64,000 bases of DNA. Source: Citrus sinensis. Its lineage: Eukaryota > Streptophyta > Magnoliopsida > Sapindales > Rutaceae. This document shows, piece after piece, positions 37,301 to 47,533 of this stretch (positions within the stretch are counted from its first letter, which is position 1; every line of letters begins with the position of its first letter). The notes below the pieces were generated by a model. That model ran no database searches. It saw only the letters and a program-made list of their open reading frames with translations, and was not told where the DNA came from. The translations under genes and the position numbers were made by a program. Location of the stretch: positions 36,295,001 through 36,359,000 of the forward strand of contig NC_068560.1 in NCBI RefSeq assembly GCF_022201045.2. The letters run 5' to 3'.

Positions 37301-39700
37301 ATTCCACTAAAACTTAGAAATTCTCCAAATCACTGTAACATAAATTTGCAACAGAGGCAGAACACTGTAATGAAATGTAAGTAATCAGACAACTAGAAAT
37401 AAAAGAACTAACAAGGAGTAGGATACTCATGAACAACCCGCATAGCAATGTCCTAGAATTACTCAGAACACACCCAACACTTTCACTAAAACTGGTAGCA
37501 CAAAATATGCAAAAATAAAAAGCTGAAAAAAATGAAAACTTAAATATTCAAGCAGCAAGAAAAAGAATGCAAGTCATCAAAACCCCATGAGTAGTGCTGT
37601 TAGTTAGCCCCAATACTCGAAAACGTTTTGCCATCGCTGCGCCAGAGATTAAAAAAAAAAATGAAAGACATAATTATAAACTGGATTTCAAGGATTCAGT
37701 TAAGCAGATGCTGTAGAAATAAACTAAGACAAAGGATAGCATGCTAGAAAACCCCCTAAATAAAGTAGTCCACTCCTAATATTCAACGACTCATCTTACA
37801 CTGCAACAAAAATTTGTGGAAATACAAAAATTTGTAGAAATGAAAGACAGCTTAAGCATTCAGTCAGATAAAATATTAGTAACATACAGACTGGTGTAAA
37901 GCATTCATAGATAGAAGAGATAAACTAAAGAGAGGTAAGGGGGAAAAACACATTACAGAGGCCCCAAATAGCATAGTCCAGATACTCCACAAAAACAACG
38001 AACATTCCAACATCACTGCAACAAAAATTTGCAAAATTGAAAAACCAAAACACAACCTCAGCTTCATAGCATTCAGAGGGACATAGATGGAAGCCGAAAA
38101 CAAAGAAAAAGAATGGAAGTGCCCTCAAAAAGCCCGAGTAAAGGATGCCACAAAAGTACCACATAAACTCGGAACATGTTGCTATCACTCAAACATGCAA
38201 AAATGAAAACCAAATTACAAACCTTATATATTTAGACACAACCTGACACAAACAATAAATTAGGGAAATGAAAACATATCAAATACCACAGAGTAGAATA
38301 GTCCCACTATTCCGCAAGAACGTAGAAATTCTCCAAATCACTGCAACATAAATTTGCAAAAGTGGCAGGACATTGTAATGAAACTTAAATAATCAAGCAG
38401 CTAGAAATAAAGAATACTCATAAGTAATGTCCTATAAGTCATCAAAACCTTGTATGTAATGCGGATAGCTAGCCTGAAAACTTTATAACATTTTGCCATC
38501 ACTGACCGCTGCACAGATTTGGTAAAAATGGAAGACATAATTATAAACTGAATTTTAAGGATTCATTTAAGTAGATGTAGTAAAAATAAACTAAGAAAGG
38601 AAAAAGGAAAGCAAGCTAGAAAACCTCCCCCAAAAATAAAATAGTCCCACACTCCTTGAGAGCTCCGACCTTCTCTCAAACACTGCATTATTAAAATTGG
38701 CACAAGGGAAATACTATGAAAAGCTCAGGTGAAAAACTCACTGTAGACACTCCCTGAGTTGCACAAGTCCTAATATTGAACAACTCAAAACATCTGCCCA
38801 CACAGCAACAACTGATTACAGACAACCCAAATAGCAGAGTCCGCATACTCCACATGAGCTAGAACATTCCAACATCACTACAACAAAAATTTGCAAAAAT
38901 GAAAAACCAAAACATAACATTAACAGTATTCAGATTAAAAGCCAAAAACAAAGAGAGAGAAAGGAAGTGTCAATAGAAACCCTGCCAAAACACCACATAA
39001 ACTTGGAACATTTTGATGTCAAAACCAAATTATAAACTTTAAATAACACAACCTAACACAAAAACAATAATTTAGGGAGAAGAATAAGGAACTTATTAGA
39101 CACCCAGACTAGCAGTATCCCAGTATTCCGCAAAAACATTGACAATCTCCAAATCACTGCAACATAAATCTGCAAAAGTTGCAGGACATTGTAATGAAAC
39201 AAAAGTAATTTGACAGCAAGAAATAAAAGAATTAACAAAAAGCAGCATGAAAATACTCATGAGCGACCTGCATAGCAATGTCCAGAACTACTGAGAAAAC
39301 ACCAAAACTTCCTCCAAGACTACAGCACAAAATATGCAGAAATAAAAAGCTGAAATAAAATAAAAACTTAAATATTCAAATAGATGCAGAAGAAAAGAGG
39401 TAATAGGAGAAAGAATGTTAGTAATCAAAACCCCGTAAGAAGCGCAGTTAGTGAGCCCCAATACTCAATAATATATGTAGTAGAAATAATTATAAACTGA
39501 ATTTTAAGGATTCAATCAAGCAAATGTAGTAGAAATAAACAAAGAAAGGGAAAGGAGAGCACGCCCCCCAATCAAAACAGTCCCACACTCCTTGAGAGCT
39601 CTGACCTTCCCTAACACTGCATCATAAAAAATTTTAAAATTACAAGGAAAACACTATGAAAAGTTCAGGTGAAACTGCGACAGAAGTTTACAAAAGTGAA
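28400..39700. repeat. Higher-order repeat core: seven monomer types per 1.05-1.2 kb
   Basis: Seven recognisable monomer variants recur in the same order. They can be told by CCAACATCACTGCAAC, CACTCGAACATGC, CAAATCACTGTAAC, CTGCAGCACAAAATATGC, CACTGCTCCAGAG, AACACTGCATTATAA and CACACTGCAACAAAAG. One full cycle, for example, starts at about 29590, 29765, 29931, 30105, 30278, 30433 and 30568, and the next begins at about 30811. The marker AACATAACCTCAAC recurs near 28447, 29622, 30848, 32356, 32861, 33911, 35053, 35707, 37036 and 38048. Most intervals are 1.0-1.3 kb; shorter ones mark deleted or partial cycles. Confidence 0.8.
30714..31412. repeat. Exact 349-bp tandem duplication inside the array
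   Basis: The block 30714-31062 recurs at 31063-31411 with no difference that I can see. The two open frames it spans on opposite strands give identical peptides in both copies. It covers parts of three monomers, so it is an unequal exchange or slippage event much younger than the surrounding cycles. Confidence 0.92.
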
Positions 39701-41830
39701 AGAGAGCTCAAGCATTCAGATAGACAAAGAAGCCAGAAACAAAAATAAAAATAAAAATGGAAGAATAATCAGAGAACCCAACTCATGAATAAGCCCTGAT
39801 TTTTCTCAAAAAACCTGGAAGATTTTACCATCACTCCAACATAAATTTGAAAAATCAGAAGACCAAATTAGAAATTGAACTATGTATTTAGACAGCATAA
39901 GCATAAATAATAAACTTGAAACAACAAAAAACTGTAAAGACACTCCCGTGCGGCATAGTCCCAGTACACCTCACAAGCAGAAATGACATCACTGCAACAA
40001 AACTTTGCGAGTGAAGGCCAATTTTAATTTGGGAATTTAGATTGGTAAAAATAGAAGAAAAAGAATAGGACAAAAGACTAGAGCAACCTCATTAGAAAAA
40101 AGAGGGCAGAAAAGAAAGAAATACAACTTCTTTAATAACCACAGATATAAGCAAGAAACTAAGAGACAAACACTCATCAGACAGCCCCAAATATTGAGTA
40201 TGGATAGCCACAATATTCCTCAAAAATTCACGCCATATTGCCATCACTGCAACAAAATTTGAAAAAATGAAAGAAAAGATTATATCTTGAATTCACTCAA
40301 GACATCTAGGGTAAAACGGACCACTAACCTTTCACATCAACAAAGAATTAAAGAAGTCAAAACTGCTAACAGATCTTAAACATAGTAGACCCCTCATCTT
40401 TCACTGCAACAAAGAATTAAAGAAGTAAAAAAATACAACCGATCTTAGGCATATTCACAAAGGAATGAAAACAAAGAGAAGATCGAAAAACTCATAACAA
40501 CCCCAACCAAGTGGCAAAGTCCCAATATTCCTCATAAACACCAATTAATTCACATCAAAGCAACAAAATTTATAAACTGAGAGGTATAACGGGATAAATA
40601 AAAGCCAATAGTTTAATCACTCCCTGAATAGGCAGCCCAATATTCCTTAGAAACTTGGAACATTTGAATCTCAACATCAATGCAACCTAAATGGCAAGAA
40701 ACAAAGATGAAAATGCAAATTGAACTCATGCACTTTTAGAAAACCAGACTCAAGAGCAGCAAACGGTGAGGAAGAATCCAAAATCTCATTCGCCACCCCT
40801 GCCCTGCACATAGAGCAGATTATAATTTGTAAATTTGTAGTTTTGGTATTCAGGTAAGCAGAAATAGAAGCATTGATAAACAACAAAAAGAACTGAAATA
40901 CTCAATAGACGCCTGCTGAGTAGCAGAGAATTCCTAAAAAACTCCATACGCCTCTCTGAAGATGCATCACAAAAATTTGCAAATAAAAGACTAAATTACG
41001 ATCTAAATTTAACATTGCTTGGTGAGCATATAGACAGAAGGGAAAAACTGGCAGAAAGAATTGGAGAGATCAGACAACCACTGCATAGTGTATAGTCCGC
41101 CGCAATCAAAACTTGAAACAGTTCACCATCACTGCCTCAGAAATTAAAAAAAAAAAAAAAGATGTTACTAGACGTTAACTTAAGGATTCATTTAAAAAAA
41201 ATACTGGAAAACACGCTAGAAAACCCGCTGAGGTAAAATTGTCCAAATACCCTACAAACATTTGGAACATTTTACCTACCGCTGCGATGAAAAATTGCAG
41301 ATTATAAGACCAAAATACAGCCAGATCTTAAGGATTCAAATGTGGAATTAATAAACTAAGAAAAGATCTAATAGCTCGCTTGATTTGCAGATTCCAATGC
41401 TCCTCAAATACTTGGGACTATTTCTCTAACACTGCAACATAAAAAGTAACAAAAATGACAACTCATACAAGCTATTAAGTATTAACAGAAGTGATCAACT
41501 AAGAAAAGGTTGGAAACCCCCATTATAAACACCCAAAGTAGCTGGGTCCCTATGCTCCAAAACACGGCATTTCTCTTACCACTGCAACATAAAATTTGCA
41601 AAATCATGCAAATAAATTACAATAAACTCTTTAAGTATTGATAAAGTTGATAAACTCAAAAATGACATAAATAAAATAGAACTTGTTATAGTCACCGCAG
41701 GCAGCATCCCAATATCCCATAACAATTGGGAACATTTCTGCCTCACTGCAACAAAAAATTTACACAACGCTACCGTACCACGATTTAACTGAACCAACAA
41801 AATTGCAGGTTTCTCAGAGAATCCAAAATA

Positions 41831-43700
41831 TTGATGAACATATCAAATACTTGGTTAATAGATAAACATGAAGCAAAAGAAACACAAAAATATTAAATCA
41901 CGCCCTCTTGTTTACTGCTTTGGTAAATCATCTTCCTGTTGAATGTTCATCGGTGCCCTCTACAAGTTATGGGATGACTAACGTGGCACTACCTAAGACA
42001 AATGGCAAGTTTGTACAAAGCAATATATCTCACTTCGACAAAACCAAGAACTTGAGATGAAACAAATGCAGTCCAAGGAACTGATTATTATATATCATTA
42101 AACAAAAATGTTTACCCAATCGCAATCCAACAAACTCATAGACAATAAATTTTCTTTAACCTCTGCGTCCAACAACAAACATAAACACCATTACAAAAAT
42201 CTGATACAAAAATATAAATACCATTACAAAAGTGTGATACAAAAATATAACAACAATAAACAATAATTAACAAAAGGGACAAGCGCACGACCATTCATCC
42301 TGTAAGCCACATGACTTGCCAAACTAGTCTTCAAGTGCCCATATTTCGAGACTGAAGATGAGACAATTGTTGAATAAAGGAGTTACAAGAAAGATCTGGA
42401 ACATGAGATGCGTCCACAACAACAGAAACCAAAAGTATACCACAATTGCTCAAAAAAGATGTCACAAGAAGTTCAAGACATTGACATGCATCCACTCAAT
42501 TGTTGAATAGAAGTCAAAAAAATTCAATACTGAAACATATTGCCATGTCCACAGCAACAGAAACTGAAAAGTTGAGAAGCAGCATCCATCTACCATTCTC
42601 TGCAATCAAATTGAAACAGAAACTGGGTAGAAGGACTAAAACCACAGGAGAGGGAAGCCCCCCGAAAAAAAAAAAAGGGAGAAGGGGAAAACAAGTCCTG
42701 GAGAAATAGCAGTTCCAATATTTGCCCGTCAACCCAGGTGCACTCCCAATAGTGTATAACCAAGCAAACCATGTGGAGCACAAAACTGGCTCATTAAAGA
42801 GATCCACCAAAGAGAAAATAGTGGAAAATAAATGCACAGGAAAAGCTCGCCAGCATTATGTTCCTTAAACTTCGGCACTGCTTCTGAAGATACTAAAAAG
42901 TTCAAAACTCCAAAGTGTCTGAACATAATAATTAAGTGACTCCCTCGTGCCCCCTTTCTGCTTCCTCCTCTATTGATTCCATGACTGCTTGATTCCAGCA
43001 GCCTCTCAAAAGTAATCAACAACAAATAAAATCAGCTTTGTGTCTCCTAATAATCTTTACAATCCCATGGACAATCTCAATTGGCAGACTTCAACAAGAA
43101 CTTGACAAAAATGATTGACCAGACTACTAAAGGCAAAATATCTAAAATATTTACCATTAGGAACCCCTTGAAAGCAATAGTCATATACTGTTATCATCAT
43201 CTTATAATAATGACTGTATATTATTCAAAACAATCAATATCTTTATATTATCAGATGATTGGACTATAACCCTTAGCCATGATTTCTATCAAAGCGCCTC
43301 AAAAATCCACAATTAAGAAGTCAGAGAAATCACCGATCAATACAACATAATATCACGATCGGACCTCGGCAAAGATCGGCACAAATTCAGTATTCTGTAA
43401 CCAAGAATTGAACAAGGAATAAAACAATTCAGCGCAAATCAAGTCTCATCCAATACGATACATTGTCACCGATAACTCAAAAACAATCTTCACACTCGCA
43501 TGCAATAAATTAATTACCAACAACCCTAATAACCTGACAATCCTCTTTAATGAACGGCACGGATTCAAGATTCTGAAGCCAAGAATTGTTTAGCGCAAAC
43601 CAATAACACCTTCCTCCCAAACAGAACCAGAAACACCCGAAGGAGACCGAGAAAATAAAAACATATAAATATATACACACACACACACTAGCGCTCAAAG
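41831..43700 (-). other. Unique-sequence leader between array and promoter block
   Basis: This is non-satellite DNA with no recognised coding exon. If the minus-strand promoter at 43731-43907 is active, this would be the transcript leader. It contains a diverged internal duplication (GGCAC, ATTC, ATTCTG, AACCAAGAATTG shared at about 43376-43410 and 43553-43590, 178 bp apart) and only short open frames. An example is a minus-strand ATG near 42982 giving MESIEEEAERGHEGVT before a stop. Confidence 0.4.
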
Positions 43701-43730
43701 CTACGGGGCCTCTCTCACCCTCGGGTGAAA

Positions 43731-43740
43731 TATATTTATA
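43731..43740 (-). promoter_or_regulatory. TATA box directed toward the satellite array
   Basis: TATAAATATA on the minus strand, in the context CTCTCTATAAATATATTTC, is a near-ideal plant TATA box. It would place a start near 43700-43710, with transcription running leftward into the leader and array. Confidence 0.6.
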
Positions 43741-43836
43741 GAGAGTGCTGGTCAATATCGATGGCTATCGCTCAGCGGGGCATGCACACATCAACGATTC
43801 AGATTTAATTCCTTTTCAAAGTCGGTTTATCCGCTG

Positions 43837-43878
43837 ACGCGGTTTCCGCGTTCGGCTAAAATTGTACGCGTAACGCGT
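43837..43878 (-). promoter_or_regulatory. Cluster of four CGCG boxes
   Basis: ACGCGG (43837-43842), CCGCGT (43846-43851), ACGCGT (43866-43871) and ACGCGT (43873-43878) all fit the VCGCGB motif bound by calmodulin-binding CAMTA factors, which drive rapid stress responses. Four in about 42 bp of otherwise AT-rich DNA is a marked local concentration. They lie between the heat-shock element and the TATA box. Confidence 0.55.
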
Positions 43879-43884
43879 CGGCTT

Positions 43885-43907
43885 TTCTAGAAAAGAAAAT
43901 TCCGGAA
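43885..43907 (-). promoter_or_regulatory. Heat-shock element
   Basis: GAAAATTCCGGAA at 43895-43907 is a perfect three-unit heat-shock element (GAAnnTTCnnGAA). It is preceded two bases away by another inverted pair, TTCTAGAA, at 43885-43892. It stands about 145 bp upstream of the minus-strand TATA box, a usual distance for heat-shock factor sites. Binding is inferred. Confidence 0.6.
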
Positions 43908-46900
43908 GGAAAAAGTATTATGTTAACCTCTGCTGATATAATTAATCCTAAGCAGATTATTATTTTAATTTAACAAAAGTAAATTAATTTTAAATACACA
44001 AATTTCCTTTTTTTTTAATCCACTCACATTTAATTGGATTGCTCCGTACCTCTTCCATTTAAGTAGGATTCTTCTTGGATTGAAGTGAAAATTGGAGTCA
44101 GAATTTTGCTATTACGAGTGTAAAATAGGAGTGGGAATAAGAGTATGTTATTTATTTACATGGTTTACTTATCACGAATTGGAATGGAAATTAAAGAATG
44201 AGAATGAACGATATGTTTAATTGCTTAAATGAGAAAAGGAATCAGAATCCAAGTGCCGAGCATTGTCTAAAATTACCAATACTTACTAAAGTTTTCATTT
44301 CGAGAAAGGTGAGAATGAGAATCGCATTCCCTAGAGCAGTTATATTCCCCAACTCAATTATTATTATTGTTATTATTACGATGATGATGATGATGATGAT
44401 GATTACTGTTATCAAAATAATTATTACTACTTAATAATAATAAAATAATGATATTAATAATAGTCACAATTATTATAATAAATAATGACAATAATGATCT
44501 AAAGTCAGTTTAATAACTTCCAACAATCTATTCTGATTTCAAGATAAAATAAACACACCGATGGTAGTATGGTATATTTTTATTTCGATTCATATAATTA
44601 AAGCAAATAATTTATTTCGATTCATTCTCAATTCCGATTTCAGCCTATTCTAATTCTACTCTATTATAATTCTAACTTATTCTAATTATTGATTAATAAA
44701 TGCACTAACAGTGAAACTGAAGTGTGAAATATGAATTAAAATCTCATTTATGTATTTACTTTATTTTATATTGGAGTGAATTGTTTCAAATTATATTTTT
44801 ACCTTTATTTAAACAATTGTATTTTTTAACTACAAAGTGAAAAAAAAAATTGTAAAAATAAATTGTTTAGGTTATTATTAATTTATATATTAAAATCAAT
44901 AATAGTTATTAATATTCTTAATTATGTAAATCATAAATTTTTATTAAATTTAATTTTAATTATGTAAATTAAAAGTTATTGATAAGAGCAATATAAATAA
45001 AAATATTATTATTAATAATATAGTACAAAACTACTATTTTCGTAGAATAGACTATTTATCATTATTAATTAAATATAATACTATTTCTTAAATAAATAAA
45101 ATAATATTGTATTTAAAGAAGTTTAATATTATTACTTTCTTTAATCATAATATTATTAAATAATATAATAACATTAATTAAATAAATATGATGTTATTAT
45201 TTTTAAATAAATGTAACATGCCACTCGGCCTTTGTGAGGACAGTGATTAAAGCCCTCATAAAAGTATTGTGAGGCCTAAAAATTTCATTTCCAATTATGC
45301 TGATAATTGTGTGAAAGCAGTTTTTTCTTTTTCAAAATGAGTAAATATCTCTCGAATATTTGAGAAGATAAAAATTTAGACTCTTGTCTCAATAATTGTC
45401 TGAATGTAAATATATTAGTAAATAGTCTGATGTAATATGAGTTGTCATCCAAGATATTAGTCCTTTATATTAAAAAAAATGTAACATTATCTTATTTTAA
45501 TAAATATAAGTATATTATATTTAATAAAAAAAGGGTGAAAAAAATAAGTCACACTTTCCATAGGAGTAGGAATCTTATTATTCACTTAAAAAATAAGTGA
45601 GATTACAGAGTAAGACCCCAACTCCCTTCCTTAAATCAGCAAGTAAATGCTAGTGGTAACACTTCTTACTCTCATTCTAATAAGTAAGCACAATCTTAAT
45701 TCTAAGGTGGAGTGTTCAAATCTAAAATAAAGAGTTCGAGTTTCTTTAGCATATGTATAGTTTATAAAATATTAAAAAGAAACTATAAACACTCAACAAC
45801 AATTTTTTAATGAATTTGATGTAATTAAAAAAAACAATAAGATACTTTTCAAGAACCTAATTATTATTGCATTTTACACTCGTTAGGCATATATATTTAT
45901 ATATAAAATTCTTCAAAAGGAAGTTTGTTGAAGTGAGAGATAATATATATATATATATATTTCAATGCAGTGTATTTTATCTTGAAATTTATTTTTATAA
46001 TGCATTGAATTTTTTCCTTTTATCTTTTAGCTTATTCTCACTGTATCAAACTAATAGATCCATGACTAAAGAATAATTTTATAACATAAATTTTCAATTA
46101 AAAAAAAGACAAAAATACATATTTAAACATTGAATTATGTGTTTTTTTAACTTGTCATTTTTAGAGCATCTCCAAAAGACTCTTCAAATAAGATTTTACT
46201 TCTTATTTGAAAAGTCATATCAATATTAAACACTCCAAAAGACACGTTAATTTAGATTATTCAAATAAGATTTGTTTCTCACTCTTCAATATTGCCGAGT
46301 GAGTTTCTCCCTCTTCTATTAATATTTTTTTATTATTTATTGAAAAGATAAGACTGCAATAATTATTATTTATGTTTATTTTAAAAAATATAATAACAAT
46401 TCAATTGATAGTGGGAAAGATTTGATTAAAATAATATTAATTTATTCTTATTTGGTAAATCTTTTGGAGGGGATTATATTTTTCTATACACTTATTTGCC
46501 ACATCAATAAGCAAATTGAAATTTGAAGAGTAAATTTAAAGATCCTTTTGGAGATGCTCTAACTTTAGTAAAAAACTATCTTATTAGAAGATTTCTCCAC
46601 AAGTATATACTCTTATCCTAAACCCTAGTTTTATTATTTATATTATTTTGAAATCATTTTTATTTAATAATAACAAACACAATCACCGTTTTTTTTTATC
46701 GCGTTATAAAAGTATTATTCTTTTTATTTCAAGCTACATGGTTTTACCATACTTGGAATGGGACATTTGCTCTTAATTTTGAGTATAGTATTGTGAATCA
46801 TATTTTCAAACACTCGTCAGGCTTTGATTTAAGAACATTTGCCCTCAATTTTGAGCATAATACTGTGAATCATATTTACAAATACTTGACAGACTTTAAT

Positions 46901-47185
46901 TATCTTGACTTGGGAAAGCTATGATATGATGTCTAACACCCGTAGTGTAACAATTGTAATTGTTGCCAACAATTTCATAAAAGAATAAAAAATATTGAAT
47001 GGGTCGAACTATACTGAAATCATTTCACAGTGAAGTACTCTTTCATAATCACACAATCAAAATTATAATGAATTTTTATAATTTATCATTTTACGTATGT
47101 AGCTATAATTCGTATTTTACCTTATAACAACTCCAACGTAGACATGACCTTATTCAATAATTTACTTGTACCAAAAGAATAAGAA
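43908..47185. other. AT-rich spacer
   Basis: No gene was seen. The stretch has a GAT trinucleotide microsatellite near 44380-44402, long A/T-only passages (44820-45200), a probable MITE (separate entry), and a diverged direct repeat of about 80 bp at 46755-46900 sharing ACATTTGC, CTCAATTTTGAG and GTGAATCATATTT. Confidence 0.55.
46162..46561. mobile_element. MITE-like element with inverted terminal repeats
   Basis: The ends TAGAGCATCTCCAAAAG and CTTTTGGAGATGCTCTA are exact inverted complements in their outer 11 bases and nearly so inside. They bound 400 bp of AT-rich non-coding DNA. Sub-terminal sequences are also partly complementary (ACTCTTCAAAT against TTTGAAGAGT). Size, lack of coding and ends fit a non-autonomous DNA transposon. 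TA lies at both borders, but no longer target duplication is clear, so I do not assign a superfamily. Confidence 0.75.
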
Positions 47186-47533
47186 TTAAAGAAAATAAGA
47201 GAACTGTCTAGGGCATTTGACAAAAATCTACAAATGAATAAAGAATAAATGCAGCCTGTATTTTCCCTGACCACTCTATTACAACAATTGAAAGATGAAT
47301 TCGGTGTTAGTCTGAAGACAAAAAACTCTTCAGGGGCTTAGCCTTCCGTACGTGACCTATTAAAGAAAACAAGAGAACTGTCTAGGGCATTTGACAAAAA
47401 TCTACAAATGAATAAAGAATAAATGCAGCCTATATTTTCCCTGACCACTCTATTACAACAATTGAAAGATGAATTGGGTGTTAGTCTGCAGGAAAAAAAC
47501 TCTTCAGGGGCTTAGCCTTCCGTACGTGACCTA
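47186..47533 (-). repeat. 174-bp tandem duplication of a gene's 3' end
   Basis: The unit covering the last about 16 codons, the stop and the first 3' UTR bases of the DUF616 gene is present twice, at about 47360-47533 (used) and 47186-47359 (outer). The copies differ at a few bases. The outer copy would end KSFLSSD, the used one KSFFPAD. The outer copy is preceded on the minus strand by TTTCTTTAATAG, which could serve as a splice acceptor. Confidence 0.85.

Larger units (their letters stand above)
26300..41830. repeat. Tandem satellite array, roughly 170-bp diverged monomers
   Basis: About 15.5 kb consists of tandem, diverged copies of a monomer, typically 135-245 bp. On the plus strand each shows CACTGCAACAAAAATTTGC-like sequence followed by AAAAATGAAA, an A-rich body and a tail resembling GACACCCC-GAGTAGCA-AGTCCCAATATTCC. 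The centre is organised as a higher-order repeat (separate entry). The edges (26.3-28.4 and 39.7-41.8 kb) carry more diverged monomers without that order. Extra local duplications occur, for example a 237-bp period at 26615 and 26852 and three roughly 70-bp copies at 27995-28195. No long conserved open frame crosses the array, so I treat it as non-coding satellite DNA. Confidence 0.88.

Noticed and set aside
26300-41830. CRISPR-like array of regularly spaced repeats
   Set aside because: The repeats are long, diverged and adjoining, with no short constant repeat and unique spacers, and the DNA is clearly plant nuclear.
26300-41830. One giant gene encoding a tandem-repeat protein on the minus strand
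   Set aside because: Some monomers translate to related 20-residue blocks, but most have stops or shifts, and there is no continuous set of splice donors. I kept it only as a finding to test.
43510-43755. 81-codon minus-strand frame overlapping the putative promoter
   Set aside because: Its start lies upstream of the TATA box and the peptide is composed of low-complexity leader sequence. It has no family resemblance.
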